Positions 36,080 to 43,883 of a stretch of DNA of 64,000 nucleotides are shown one piece after another. A program made the translations under genes and the position numbers. The notes below the pieces were generated by a model, which saw only the letters and a program-made list of their open reading frames with translations, was not told the DNA's origin and did not search any database. The stretch comes from Ligilactobacillus ruminis DSM 20403 = NBRC 102161 (GTDB lineage Bacteria; Bacillota; Bacilli; Lactobacillales; Lactobacillaceae), in NCBI RefSeq assembly GCF_900113455.1, contig NZ_FOPI01000003.1, positions 1 through 64,000 on the forward strand, given 5' to 3'. Numbering within the stretch: the stretch's first letter is position 1; every line of letters starts with the position of its first letter.

Positions 36080-36571
36080 ATGGATGACAAAGTTAGAAAG
36101 CTGATTGATGAGACAAATGACAGGCTTCGAATGCTAAATAAACAAGAAGATGATTACCCGGCTTGGATTGTCGATTATGATTTTTTGGAACGTGGGTTAA
36201 TCCAAGGGAATAAATGGTATGGTGCGGAAAACGAGGAGCAAAAGAAGGCTTTGAAGGATGATACCTGGGCATACGGAGTTTTGACGGGTAGCATTAAAGA
36301 TAATAACGATGAACTGAATGCTTTGAAACAATTGGATAAAAGGACGCTTTTCATCGTATTTTTTGATTATGTGTTCAGCTCTGAGGACGACGAGGCACTG
36401 AATTTTGATACGGTAATGCCGCTTAAGAAAATGAGAGAACTTGAAAGCATGGGCTTTGGCACGGCGCGAGAAGCAGCAATCCATGAATTTTTCAAATCCT
36501 TGCCGCAAGATTACCAGTTGGTTAACATGCCTTATTTTACGATCAGATGGACGTTTGATTATCGTGGGTGA
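36080..36571 (+). CDS. Protein of unknown function, 163 residues
   Basis: Not recognised. It is acidic and soluble, without signal peptide or membrane segment. It contains aromatic-rich stretches (YPAWIVDYDFLERGLIQGNK, TLFIVFFDYVF) and ends in FTIRWTFDYRG. A clear promoter and AAGGGG 8-13 bases before the ATG, plus normal codon use, make it a real gene. It lies between the HAD gene and prsA, and repeat copy 2 follows its stop by 37 bases. No function is suggested by context. Confidence 0.7.
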   Translation: MDDKVRKLIDETNDRLRMLNKQEDDYPAWIVDYDFLERGLIQGNKWYGAENEEQKKALKDDTWAYGVLTGSIKDNNDELNALKQLDKRTLFIVFFDYVFSSEDDEALNFDTVMPLKKMRELESMGFGTAREAAIHEFFKSLPQDYQLVNMPYFTIRWTFDYRG

Positions 36572-36608
36572 TTTAGATGATAAGCTCTCTTTAATTATGT
36601 CCAGCCGG

Positions 36609-36886
36609 AAAGAGGCTGGGAAAAAACTTTGTCTCAAATCGAAAAACCGGATGATTTGCAATCAATTGGAAATCTGATCCGGCTTTTTCGCATACAGGAC
36701 GATTGCCTTCCATGATGGAAATAACCAAAAATAGTGTGGCGATACATTTGATTGAGAGCTTGGCGCGCTGATTTAGCAAGCATTGCATTTAAAAAAGCCG
36801 GACGAAGTCAATCGCAACTCGACCGCCTTCGTTCGGCTTTTCGTTTAATTCAAGCAAGAAACGGGACTTTTTTCCCAGACCCTTTT
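36609..36886 (+). repeat. Hairpin-bearing dispersed repeat, copy 2 (most complete)
   Basis: About 278 bp. Left end AAAGAGGCTGGGAAAAAACT and right end GGGACTTTTTTCCCAGAC then CCTTTT form terminal inverted repeats (GTCTGGGAAAAAAGTCCC against GGCTGGGAAAAAACTTTG). Inside is a hairpin around CCGGATGATTTGC...GATCCGG (36646-36682), then GCATACAGGACGATTGCC. A second hairpin AAAGCCGGACGAAG...CTTCGTTCGGCTTTT lies at 36796-36842. Both hairpins carry T-runs and can terminate transcription from either side. It ends 10 bases from the prsA stop. Confidence 0.7.
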
Positions 36887-36895
36887 AAATCATGC

Positions 36896-37792
36896 TTATT
36901 TTGAGCTTGAAGAAGATGATGATGAAACATAGTCGGACAAGACGTCTTTCAAGTCGTTGTCCTTGATGGAAACATTACCATTCTTGAACTCTTTTGACAA
37001 AATCTTTTGCATGTACGAAGAATCGCTTGCCTTGGCATTGATGATTTGATCTTTAAGTTCCTTCTTGTGATCGGACATCTTGCCCTTTCCAGGGTTCTTC
37101 ACGGAATAAATGATGTGATAGCCATAAGACGTCTTGACCGGTTCCGTTGTAAACGTGCCTTGCTTAAGCTTGAAAGCAGCTTTCTTGAACGTTGAATCAA
37201 GCGAGGTATCCGTATTGTCAAATGCGGACAGCTTGCCGCCGTTGCTCTTTGTTCCCGTGTCGGTCGACTTTTCTTTGGCAAGTTTTGCAAAATTCTTGTA
37301 TGAGCCGTCCTTCTTTAATTCATTGATGATGGCTTCTGCATCGGACTTTTTAGCAACAAGGATATGTGCAACCGTAATCTTTGGTTCATATTCCTTCCAC
37401 TGCGTTTTAAGCATCTTGTCAGTAATCTTTGTGTTGGCTACGAGAGCTTCATGCAAAAGCAGCGAAGAGCGAATGTTCTTCTTGAATGAAGATTTCGTAT
37501 AATTATTCTGTGCAAGAACGGTTGAAAATGAAGAGCCGTATTGCTTCTTGTACTTGTTGTATTCAGCATCAACTTTTTTGTCCGTAACCTTGTCGCCGTA
37601 TTCCTTGTTCAGGACTTTGTTTAAAATCATTTCCTGGAGCACTTGCTTGCCGGATGAAGTCTTCTTCAAACTGCTGTAGTACTCACTTTCTGTAACCTTA
37701 CCGCCAGACGTAGTAGCGACGGTCTTAGAACCACAGGCTGCTAACGAGAGAGTCATTAAGACGCTGGCAGCAGCGACAAACCATTTCTTCAT
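36896..37792 (-). CDS. prsA: PrsA foldase lipoprotein (parvulin-type peptidyl-prolyl isomerase)
   Basis: 298 residues from the ATG at 37792. Lipoprotein signal [20 protein letters not shown] with lipobox LAAC, so it is anchored outside the membrane. A rotamase domain (about residues 140-235) has [20 protein letters not shown] and ending [11 protein letters not shown]. It folds exported proteins. The C-terminus ends in a run of eight Ser and Lys, an unusual low-complexity tail. An ATG at 37810 is in frame, but the signal peptide fits the later start. Neither has a good ribosome site. TATAGT about 50 bases upstream may be the -10. Confidence 0.92.
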   Translation of the reverse strand: MKKWFVAAASVLMTLSLAACGSKTVATTSGGKVTESEYYSSLKKTSSGKQVLQEMILNKVLNKEYGDKVTDKKVDAEYNKYKKQYGSSFSTVLAQNNYTKSSFKKNIRSSLLLHEALVANTKITDKMLKTQWKEYEPKITVAHILVAKKSDAEAIINELKKDGSYKNFAKLAKEKSTDTGTKSNGGKLSAFDNTDTSLDSTFKKAAFKLKQGTFTTEPVKTSYGYHIIYSVKNPGKGKMSDHKKELKDQIINAKASDSSYMQKILSKEFKNGNVSIKDNDLKDVLSDYVSSSSSSSSK

Positions 37793-37923
37793 GTTAAATA
37801 ACACATCCATTTCGTAAAAATTGCTTGTAAAACAAGCTTAACACGTACTACTATACCACACTATGGGTAATAATAAAGAAGCGATTTAGAAAATTTAATA
37901 ATTCATAAAAAATAATTGGGAAA

Positions 37924-38235
37924 TCAATTTTGGGAATCAAGCGAAGAAATGTTTTGACCCAACTTTTTTGTAAGCGGATTGATCTCTTCTTCAAATTTCT
38001 CAAAACTTTCCGTTAACTCGGACAAGACGACGCCTGAATCGGATAGGGCGTTCATGAAAGCGTCCGTTTTTTGTTTTACGCGGCCGGCGCTTTGACTCCA
38101 GCTATTGACGGACGAAACCAATTCATCGAATTTTTGCGTTCGACTAACCACGGAATTTAAAATTTCTTTTCGCTTAGCAAAGGCAATCGTTCCCAAAATG
38201 CAAGCACCGATCAATTTGCAGGTTGTTTTTTTCAT
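37924..38235 (-). CDS. Small membrane-anchored protein, YhaH/YtxH-like by position
   Basis: 103 residues, MKKTTCKLIGACILGTIAFA then KRKEILNSVVSRTQKFDELV. One short N-terminal hydrophobic segment is followed by a long helical, probably coiled region. In Bacillus a YtxH-type protein (YhaH) lies beside hit near prsA. Order and shape suggest the same gene, although sequence identity cannot be judged here. The ATG at 38235 has GGGGTGA 6-12 bases upstream and follows hit by 5 bases, so it is co-transcribed with hit. Confidence 0.7.
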   Translation of the reverse strand: MKKTTCKLIGACILGTIAFAKRKEILNSVVSRTQKFDELVSSVNSWSQSAGRVKQKTDAFMNALSDSGVVLSELTESFEKFEEEINPLTKKLGQNISSLDSQN

Positions 38236-38240
38236 TGAGA

Positions 38241-38666
38241 TCACCCCAAATGCTGCCTGATGTTTTCTGCAATCTTCTTCAAATCCTCATTATCGTAGCT
38301 GTCAGAGTTGTCTTTAAAGGACATGCTGAAACCGTCTTTTTGCGTATAGCGCGGAATCAGGTGAACATGCGAATGGAAAACGGATTGATATGCGATCTCA
38401 CCGTTATTGTTGACGATGTTTAAGCCTTTGATTTCAGGATCGCTTTCTTTAACGGCACGAGCAATCATCGGAATTTTTGCAAAAACGTCTTTTGCAAGTT
38501 CTTCGTCATATTCAAAAATGTCTTTGACATGCTTTTTGGGAACTACCAAAACGTGTCCCTTGGTTGCTTGCGAGATATCCAAAAATGCTTTGACGTTGTT
38601 GTCTTCATAAACCGTAATGCTTGGGATTTCTCCCTTGATGATTTTGCAAAAAATGCAGTTGTCCAT
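38241..38666 (-). CDS. hit: HIT-family nucleotide hydrolase
   Basis: 141 residues. The N-terminal CIFCKIIKGEIPS and the histidine triad HSHVHLIPRY are those of the Hint branch of HIT proteins, which hydrolyse purine nucleoside phosphoramidates and related compounds. It lies back to back with ecsA, as in Bacillus and lactobacilli. AGAAGG lies 8-13 bases before the ATG. Confidence 0.94.
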   Translation of the reverse strand: MDNCIFCKIIKGEIPSITVYEDNNVKAFLDISQATKGHVLVVPKKHVKDIFEYDEELAKDVFAKIPMIARAVKESDPEIKGLNIVNNNGEIAYQSVFHSHVHLIPRYTQKDGFSMSFKDNSDSYDNEDLKKIAENIRQHLG

Positions 38667-38698
38667 TTAAATACCTTCTTTCGAGATTACATAACCAT

Positions 38699-38727
38699 AT
38701 TATAACATGTTAAATATTTTCCACCAA
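38699..38727 (-). promoter_or_regulatory. Promoter of hit
   Basis: On the minus strand TTGGTG (38722-38727), a 17-base spacer and TATAAT (38699-38704) preceded by TGT, an extended -10. Its spacing from the divergent ecsA promoter is short. Confidence 0.65.
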
Positions 38728-38749
38728 TTGGGATATTGGCTTAAAATTT

Positions 38750-38758
38750 TGATATAAT
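38750..38758 (+). promoter_or_regulatory. Extended -10 promoter of ecsA
   Basis: TGATATAAT contains TGn and a perfect TATAAT, about 35 bases before the ecsA ATG. The -35 is not evident. Confidence 0.55.
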
Positions 38759-38792
38759 CGTGAGTAGCTAGATATTGAAAGGATTCGATAAT

Positions 38793-39527
38793 ATGATTTT
38801 AACGGTTGATGGACTGACCGGGGGATATTCTGCCATCCCTGTTTTAAAAAAACTGTCGTTTACGGTCGACCAGGGTGAGCTGGTCGGCTTGATCGGATTG
38901 AACGGGGCCGGCAAGTCGACGACGATTAAGCACGTTATCGGCTTGCTTAAGCCTAAGAAGGGCAAAATTACGCTCAATGATTGTTCTCTTTTGGACAATC
39001 CGGCAAAATACAAGCAGCAATTTGCATATGTTCCGGAAACACCCGTGCTTTATGAAGAACTTACTTTAAAAGAGCATCTTGAAATGACGATTATGGCATA
39101 CGGGCTTGAACGAAAAAAGGCCATGAAAAAAGCTTCGGAACTTTTAAAAATCTTTAGGCTAGAAAACAAATTGGACTGGTTCCCGGCCAATTTTTCGAAG
39201 GGAATGAAACAAAAGGTGATGATCGTCTGCGCATTCATGACGGACGCAAAGCTTTTCATCATCGATGAGCCTTTTCTCGGACTCGATCCTTTGGCGACAA
39301 GAGATTTGCTGAATCTGATTGAAAAGGTCAAGGAAGAAGGCGCCGGTGTTTTAATGTCGACGCATGTTTTGAGCACGGCGGAAAAATACTGCGATCGTTT
39401 CGTCATGATCGATCACGGAAAACTTCAAGCATCCGGAACTTTGGAAGAATTAAAACAAAACTATGGCCGAGAAGATGCGACTCTTTCTGATGTCTATCTT
39501 GGAATGGCCGACCTGGAAGGTGAATAA
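38793..39527 (+). CDS. ecsA: ABC transporter ATP-binding protein EcsA
   Basis: 244 residues from ATG 38793, which has AAAGGA 8-13 bases upstream; an in-frame earlier start is less likely. Walker A GLNGAGKSTTIKH, Q-loop FAYVPETPVLYEEL, signature FSKGMKQKVMI, Walker B LFIIDEPFLGLDPL and switch STHVL are all there. EcsA with EcsB is needed for intramembrane proteolysis by RasP and for protein secretion and cell envelope traits in Firmicutes. The transported substrate is not established. It is followed by ecsB 1 base after the stop. Confidence 0.92.
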   Translation: MILTVDGLTGGYSAIPVLKKLSFTVDQGELVGLIGLNGAGKSTTIKHVIGLLKPKKGKITLNDCSLLDNPAKYKQQFAYVPETPVLYEELTLKEHLEMTIMAYGLERKKAMKKASELLKIFRLENKLDWFPANFSKGMKQKVMIVCAFMTDAKLFIIDEPFLGLDPLATRDLLNLIEKVKEEGAGVLMSTHVLSTAEKYCDRFVMIDHGKLQASGTLEELKQNYGREDATLSDVYLGMADLEGE

Positions 39528-39528
39528 G

Positions 39529-40752
39529 ATGGATGGACTCTATAGAAAACGTCAAAGTGACTATTTTAAGCAAATATTCAAGTATTTGCGTTATGTCTTG
39601 AATGATTTTTTCGTTTTATCGGTTTTGTTCGCATTGGGCGGTCTTGGATTGGCATATTCTGATTATGTCAAAAGCTTGAGTCATCCGAGCAATCTTTGGT
39701 ATTCCAAACCGCTGTTGGTTTTAATTGCCATCTTTTTGCTGCAGATTGGCAAACCGAAGACGCTTCTGAAAAAAGCAGATGCGGTTTTTTTGCTCGCCAA
39801 AGAATCAGAAATGGGACAATACCTCAAAAGAAGTTTTTTTTCATCTTATCTGAGCGGTGCTGCCATTGTTTTCGTAGGGGGCTTGGTGCTCGTCCCGTTC
39901 ATGCTCTTTGCCTGCAACGTTCCAAAGTCAGACGTGTGTTTGATCATTTTTTTGATGCTTACAAGCAAGACGTTCGTGCTTCTTGCTGAATTTGCGGAAT
40001 TTTACGATGAAAAATTTTCTTCGTTGTTATTTGAACTGATTTTCAGAGTTTTATTGCCGGTTTTGGCATTATTGCTTGCGATTTTTTTAAATGCAGCGCT
40101 CAGCCTCTGTTTGATGTTAGGTGCAATTTTCTTTTTGATTCAAAACATCAGGCAAAGCGCTCATCAAAAAATGTTCAGATGGAATTTTGCAATTGAAAAA
40201 GAAACCGCCAGGATGATGGAACTTTATCGTTTTTTCAATCTTTTTTGCGACGTGCCGTATGTGGTTGCCAAGGCTAAGAGAAGGCGTTTTTTGGATGCTT
40301 TTTTGCCAAAACCGAATCCTGAAAATCCGTACAGATATCTGTATGTCAGATGTTTGGCCAGATCAGGCGAATACAGCAGTTTGTTGATACGGCTGCTTGT
40401 TTTGGGAAGCGTAGTTTTAGCATTTCTGGATACGTATTTGTCTCTGTTGATAGCAGCGGTTTTCTTGTACATGCTGGGATTTCAGCTGATACCTTTGGCA
40501 ACCAATTACGATGAAATTGTTTTCATGCATATCTATCCGCAGGGATTTGAGAAAAAGATAAACGATTTCAGAGGGGTCTTGAGAACGGTTATGCTTTTTG
40601 CCGCCTTCATCTTCGCCATCTTTTGTCTGATTGGTACCAGACAGCCTCTGATGGCTTTAGAGGCATTAGCAATCATGCTTGTTGAAACTTTCTTTGTCAC
40701 CGGAAACTATCTTGAAAAGAAGCTTAGCATCAACTTGACATATAGGAATTAA
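39529..40752 (+). CDS. ecsB: ABC transporter permease EcsB
   Basis: 407 residues. The opening YRKRQSDYFKQIFKYLRYVL is the EcsB signature. About eight hydrophobic helices lie in the middle and end, with a basic cytoplasmic loop AKAKRRRFLDAFLPKPNPEN. It is the membrane partner of EcsA. Start ATG 39529 lies 1 base after the ecsA stop behind GGAAGGTGA. Confidence 0.92.
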   Translation: MDGLYRKRQSDYFKQIFKYLRYVLNDFFVLSVLFALGGLGLAYSDYVKSLSHPSNLWYSKPLLVLIAIFLLQIGKPKTLLKKADAVFLLAKESEMGQYLKRSFFSSYLSGAAIVFVGGLVLVPFMLFACNVPKSDVCLIIFLMLTSKTFVLLAEFAEFYDEKFSSLLFELIFRVLLPVLALLLAIFLNAALSLCLMLGAIFFLIQNIRQSAHQKMFRWNFAIEKETARMMELYRFFNLFCDVPYVVAKAKRRRFLDAFLPKPNPENPYRYLYVRCLARSGEYSSLLIRLLVLGSVVLAFLDTYLSLLIAAVFLYMLGFQLIPLATNYDEIVFMHIYPQGFEKKINDFRGVLRTVMLFAAFIFAIFCLIGTRQPLMALEALAIMLVETFFVTGNYLEKKLSINLTYRN

Positions 40753-40802
40753 TTGGGTAAAATACCACTAGTTATCGATATTTTCGAAAAGGAGAGCCTG
40801 CG

Positions 40803-41606
40803 TTGAACCTTAATTTGGAGAATGGTTGGCAAGTTCTTCCGATTGATGGCGACACTGGCACGGCCTATATGGGCATCAACAAAGATGAGCGTGTTTTTTT
40901 GAAACGAAATTCGTCTCCCTTTTTAGCAGCGCTTTCGATTGAGCATATCGTTCCGCGACTGATTTGGACCAAGACGATGGTCTCGGGAGATACTCTGACT
41001 GCTCAAGAGTGGATGAATGGTCGTTGCCTTGCAAAAGATGAAATGTGTTCTGAAGAGGTTACGTCATTATTGTATCGCGTGCATCATTCGGAATTACTGA
41101 AGAAGATGTTGCTGCAGATAGGCGGACAGATAGTTACGCCGTACGAGCTGCTGAATCGTTATTTCAGAGGATTGGATTCCGATTTGAGACGACATCCGCT
41201 TTTGAAGAGTGTTGCCAATCAGTTGAGGGCATGTCAACCTAAACTTGAACGCTCGAATTACGAAGTATGTCATGGCGATTTGAATCATAAGAACTGGCTG
41301 ATGTCCGACTCTGAAAAACTGTATCTCGTAGACTGGGAGTCGGCGATTATTGCAGATCCTGCGATGGATATCAGTATGTTAATGTGTCAATATGTCCCGC
41401 GCAATAGCTGGTATCAGTGGTTAAATCAATACGCAAAGGGAAATCTTACGGAAGATTTGTGTGAGCGCGTTGAATGGTATGCAAAACTCTACCTGCTGCT
41501 GAATATCAAGAATAGCCGAATGCGTGGTCGTTTCCATGAAATGAACCAAGACATTGTAAAGCTTAATGAGTTTTCAAATAAGAAATTATCTAATGGCAAG
41601 GGATAA
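40803..41606 (+). CDS. ytmP: Aminoglycoside phosphotransferase-fold protein YtmP
   Basis: 267 residues from a TTG with AAGGAGA 6-12 bases upstream. It has a choline/APH-type kinase fold. The catalytic loop is VCHGDLNHKNWLMSDSEKLY followed by LVDWESAIIADPAMDISML. The N-terminal nucleotide-binding lobe is short. In Bacillus ytmP also precedes trmB. The substrate is unknown. Resistance to aminoglycosides should not be inferred. A perfect hairpin covers the last codons and stop. Confidence 0.88.
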   Translation: MNLNLENGWQVLPIDGDTGTAYMGINKDERVFLKRNSSPFLAALSIEHIVPRLIWTKTMVSGDTLTAQEWMNGRCLAKDEMCSEEVTSLLYRVHHSELLKKMLLQIGGQIVTPYELLNRYFRGLDSDLRRHPLLKSVANQLRACQPKLERSNYEVCHGDLNHKNWLMSDSEKLYLVDWESAIIADPAMDISMLMCQYVPRNSWYQWLNQYAKGNLTEDLCERVEWYAKLYLLLNIKNSRMRGRFHEMNQDIVKLNEFSNKKLSNGKG

Positions 41607-41629
41607 AAGGATGGCCTTTTATCCCTTGC
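41596..41629 (+). promoter_or_regulatory. Perfect 15-bp hairpin over the ytmP stop codon
   Basis: GCAAGGGATAAAAGG, the loop ATGG, and the exact complement CCTTTTATCCCTTGC span the ytmP stop (TAA at 41604-41606). No T-run follows, so it is not a standard terminator. It may be an mRNA stabiliser or a processing site between ytmP and trmB. Confidence 0.55.
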
Positions 41630-41669
41630 TTATTGAATGTAACTATGTATCTGGAGGAAGAAAGAAGAT

Positions 41670-42308
41670 ATGAGGTTAAGAAACAAACCTTGGGCTAAGC
41701 CGCTGATAGATGCCAATCCTCAATATGTCGTGACGGAACCGGAAAAATTTGCCGGAAAATGGCAGGAACGTTTTGAAAAAGAGCAGCCGATTTTTGTTGA
41801 AGTTGGAACGGGCAAGGGGCGTTTCATCGTCGAAATGGCTGAAAAATATCCTGACAGAAATTTTATCGGCCTTGAAATGCAGACCGTTGCAGTCGGTATT
41901 GCTCTTAAAAAGCAGATTGATGCCAAGCTTCCTAATTTACAGCTTGTTTGCGCAAACGGAAGCGGTTTGACTGAATTTTTCAATGAAGGTGAGGTTTCCG
42001 GAATTTATCTTAATTTTTCCGATCCTTGGCCCAAAAAACGCAATGAGAAACGTCGTTTGACATATAAAACGTTCCTTGAATCATACGAGAATGTTTTGAA
42101 TGGAGATGGAAGAATCGAATTCAAGACGGATAATCGCGGACTGTTCGAATATTCTCTTTGCAGCATGAATGAATTTGGAATGCATTTTGATGGCGTTTGG
42201 CTTGATTTGCATGACTCTGAAGAAGCAAAAGAAAACGTCATGACCGAATATGAAGAAAAATTTAGTCAAAAAGGTCAACCTATTTATAAGCTGACGGCGC
42301 ATTTCTGA
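41670..42308 (+). CDS. trmB: tRNA (guanine-N7)-methyltransferase
   Basis: 212 residues. SAM-binding region [17 protein letters not shown], then NFIGLEMQT, and the tRNA/catalytic motif [20 protein letters not shown]. It methylates G46 in the variable loop of tRNA. GGAGG lies 13-17 bases before the ATG (AAGAAAGAAG spacer). It belongs to the ytmP-trmB pair. Confidence 0.95.
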   Translation: MRLRNKPWAKPLIDANPQYVVTEPEKFAGKWQERFEKEQPIFVEVGTGKGRFIVEMAEKYPDRNFIGLEMQTVAVGIALKKQIDAKLPNLQLVCANGSGLTEFFNEGEVSGIYLNFSDPWPKKRNEKRRLTYKTFLESYENVLNGDGRIEFKTDNRGLFEYSLCSMNEFGMHFDGVWLDLHDSEEAKENVMTEYEEKFSQKGQPIYKLTAHF

Positions 42309-42311
42309 TAA

Positions 42312-42335
42312 AAAAGCCGGGAAACCTCGGCTTTA
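42312..42335. terminator. Bidirectional terminator between trmB and the PepSY-like gene
   Basis: AAAGCCGGG / CCTCGGCTTT stem, 4 bases after the trmB stop. On the minus strand it is followed by TTTTTT, and on plus by TTTAG only. It is stronger for the convergent gene. Confidence 0.7.
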
Positions 42336-42356
42336 GTGCAATGTCGTTCAATCATT

Positions 42357-42674
42357 TTAAAATTGAGCGGTTCGACAGATTTTTAAAATGCTGCCTGTTT
42401 TAGAGTCGACCCAAAATTCGTAGCATGCAAGCTTGGCATTTTCTTTCTTTAGGATACCGCCGTGATAAGCGTCATGTGTCAATGCAAGTTTTTTAAATGG
42501 GACGGTTTTATGTTCGATCCAGCCGTCATAGAAGCCCTTATCTTTTTTCAGTTCTTTCTTGATGTCAAAAAGGACTTTTCTTGGCGACAGCCTGGCGTGT
42601 TTTTCAATCGTGGTAAATAGGTTTGCGACGATAAATCCTGACGCTGCTAAAAGTAGGATGTTTTCTTTTTTCAA
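42357..42674 (-). CDS. Small PepSY-like membrane-anchored protein
   Basis: 105 residues from a TTG, chosen because AGGAGG lies 7-12 bases upstream. N-terminal anchor ILLLAASGFIVANLFTT, then LSPRKVLFDIKKELKKDKGF and YEFWVDSKTGSILKI. The spacing of LSP..VL..K, a central beta strand and a final FxVDSKTGxILK is that of PepSY-type proteins found beside trmB in lactobacilli. It probably sits outside the membrane. Function is unknown. Confidence 0.7.
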   Translation of the reverse strand: MKKENILLLAASGFIVANLFTTIEKHARLSPRKVLFDIKKELKKDKGFYDGWIEHKTVPFKKLALTHDAYHGGILKKENAKLACYEFWVDSKTGSILKICRTAQF

Positions 42675-42791
42675 TTTGTTGCCTCCTGAAGCATTTCCTA
42701 GATTATAACATAGTTCAGCAAGCAAAGATGGTGTATTTTTTTAAGCGATGCGTTATAATTGTTGCATCAACCGATATGGAGGGTATTGAAT

Positions 42792-43112
42792 ATGGAAAAA
42801 CTGGCAAAAATGACAAAGACGGAATTTGAACAAAAGCATGATAACGGAAAGTATGTGTTGTTTTTTACGGCAGACTGGTGCCCGGACTGTCAATTTATCA
42901 AGCCTGCAATGCCGGAAATTGAAGCAGAATTTTCTGATTTCAAGTTCTTGTTGGTCGATCGTGACGAAAACATTGATTTTTGTCAAGAGATGTTCGTCAT
43001 GGGAATTCCGAGTTTTATTGTCTATGTTGACGGTAAAGAAAAAGATCGATTCGTCAACAAGGATCGCAAGACAAAAGAAGAGGTCGAAGCATTTCTAAAT
43101 AATGTTGAATAG
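42792..43112 (+). CDS. ytpP: Thioredoxin-like protein YtpP
   Basis: 106 residues. Active site ADWCPDCQFI with CxxC, followed by IPSFIVYVDGKEKDRFV containing the cis-Pro. The CPDC motif differs from thioredoxin CGPC and is typical of YtpP. GGAGGG lies 8-13 bases before the ATG; longer frames start upstream of it. The role is a cytosolic thiol reductase, with the partner unknown. Confidence 0.9.
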   Translation: MEKLAKMTKTEFEQKHDNGKYVLFFTADWCPDCQFIKPAMPEIEAEFSDFKFLLVDRDENIDFCQEMFVMGIPSFIVYVDGKEKDRFVNKDRKTKEEVEAFLNNVE

Positions 43113-43156
43113 TTCTGGGGTTTTCCCAAATAATTTGAGAAGGAAGTATCATATCA

Positions 43157-43804
43157 ATGTTGATTGCAAGTTACAATAAAGAGCAGTTGGGGGACGTTTT
43201 GCTGACGGTCGTTGCTCCCGATGCTGCAACCCAATCTTGTGAAAAGAAGGGTGACATTGTCAGGATTTTTGATGTTGAATCGGGCCAAACGACAGGCTAC
43301 AATTTTTTCAATGCTTCTAAGATCATTAGCGGTCTTGAAACTAAAAAAGGTCAAATCTTTTTGGATAATGGTCAAGTTGATGCATTGAATGAAGCATTGA
43401 AGGAGAATGGTTTTTCATCAGAACTTGTTGTTGATGCAAAGCCAAAGTTTGTTGTCGGATATGTCGAAAAATCAGAGGAACATCCTGATTCCGACCATCT
43501 TCACGTAACAAGCATCAAGGTTGATGATGGCCATTTGCAGATTGTTTGCGGTGCTCCGAATATTGAGCAAGGACAAAACGTTGTTATTGCCAAAGTTGGG
43601 GCAATGATGCCGGACGGTACGCTGATTTTCCCGGGGAAATTACGCGGAATCGACAGCTTTGGCATGGTTTGTTCTGCGCGTGAGCTTCAATTGCCAAATG
43701 CACCACAAAAGCGTGGAATTATGGTTTTGAATGCTGATGATTATCCGGTCGGGTCAGCCTTTGATTTTGACAAGGCCGCGCATTTATTCCAAACGGAAGC
43801 ATAA
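43157..43804 (+). CDS. ytpR: YtpR-type tRNA-binding protein
   Basis: 215 residues. The C-terminal half is the EMAP/tRNA-binding OB fold (VVGYVEKSEEHPDSDHLHVT, then IVCGAPNIEQGQNVVIAKVG and RGIDSFGMVCSAREL). This resembles the N-terminal domain of PheT as a free-standing protein. The N-terminal half is a YtpR-specific domain. It may bind tRNA or act with the translation apparatus. AAGGAAG lies about 10-16 bases upstream. Confidence 0.9.
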   Translation: MLIASYNKEQLGDVLLTVVAPDAATQSCEKKGDIVRIFDVESGQTTGYNFFNASKIISGLETKKGQIFLDNGQVDALNEALKENGFSSELVVDAKPKFVVGYVEKSEEHPDSDHLHVTSIKVDDGHLQIVCGAPNIEQGQNVVIAKVGAMMPDGTLIFPGKLRGIDSFGMVCSARELQLPNAPQKRGIMVLNADDYPVGSAFDFDKAAHLFQTEA

Positions 43805-43821
43805 TTTTATGTTAAAATTGA

Positions 43822-43851
43822 GGGGTCGGGAAGTTTCTCGAGCCCTTTTTT
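43822..43851 (+). terminator. Terminator between ytpR and sftA
   Basis: GGGGTCGGGAA / TTTCTCGAGCCC with a small bulge, followed by six T. It starts 18 bases past the ytpR stop. Confidence 0.65.
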
Positions 43852-43883
43852 ATGGGCAAATCAATTCAGTTAGGGTGGAATTC

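Noticed and set aside
43731-43883. Upstream extension of sftA overlapping ytpR
   Set aside because: It crosses a terminator hairpin and has no ribosome site; 43884 fits the family start.
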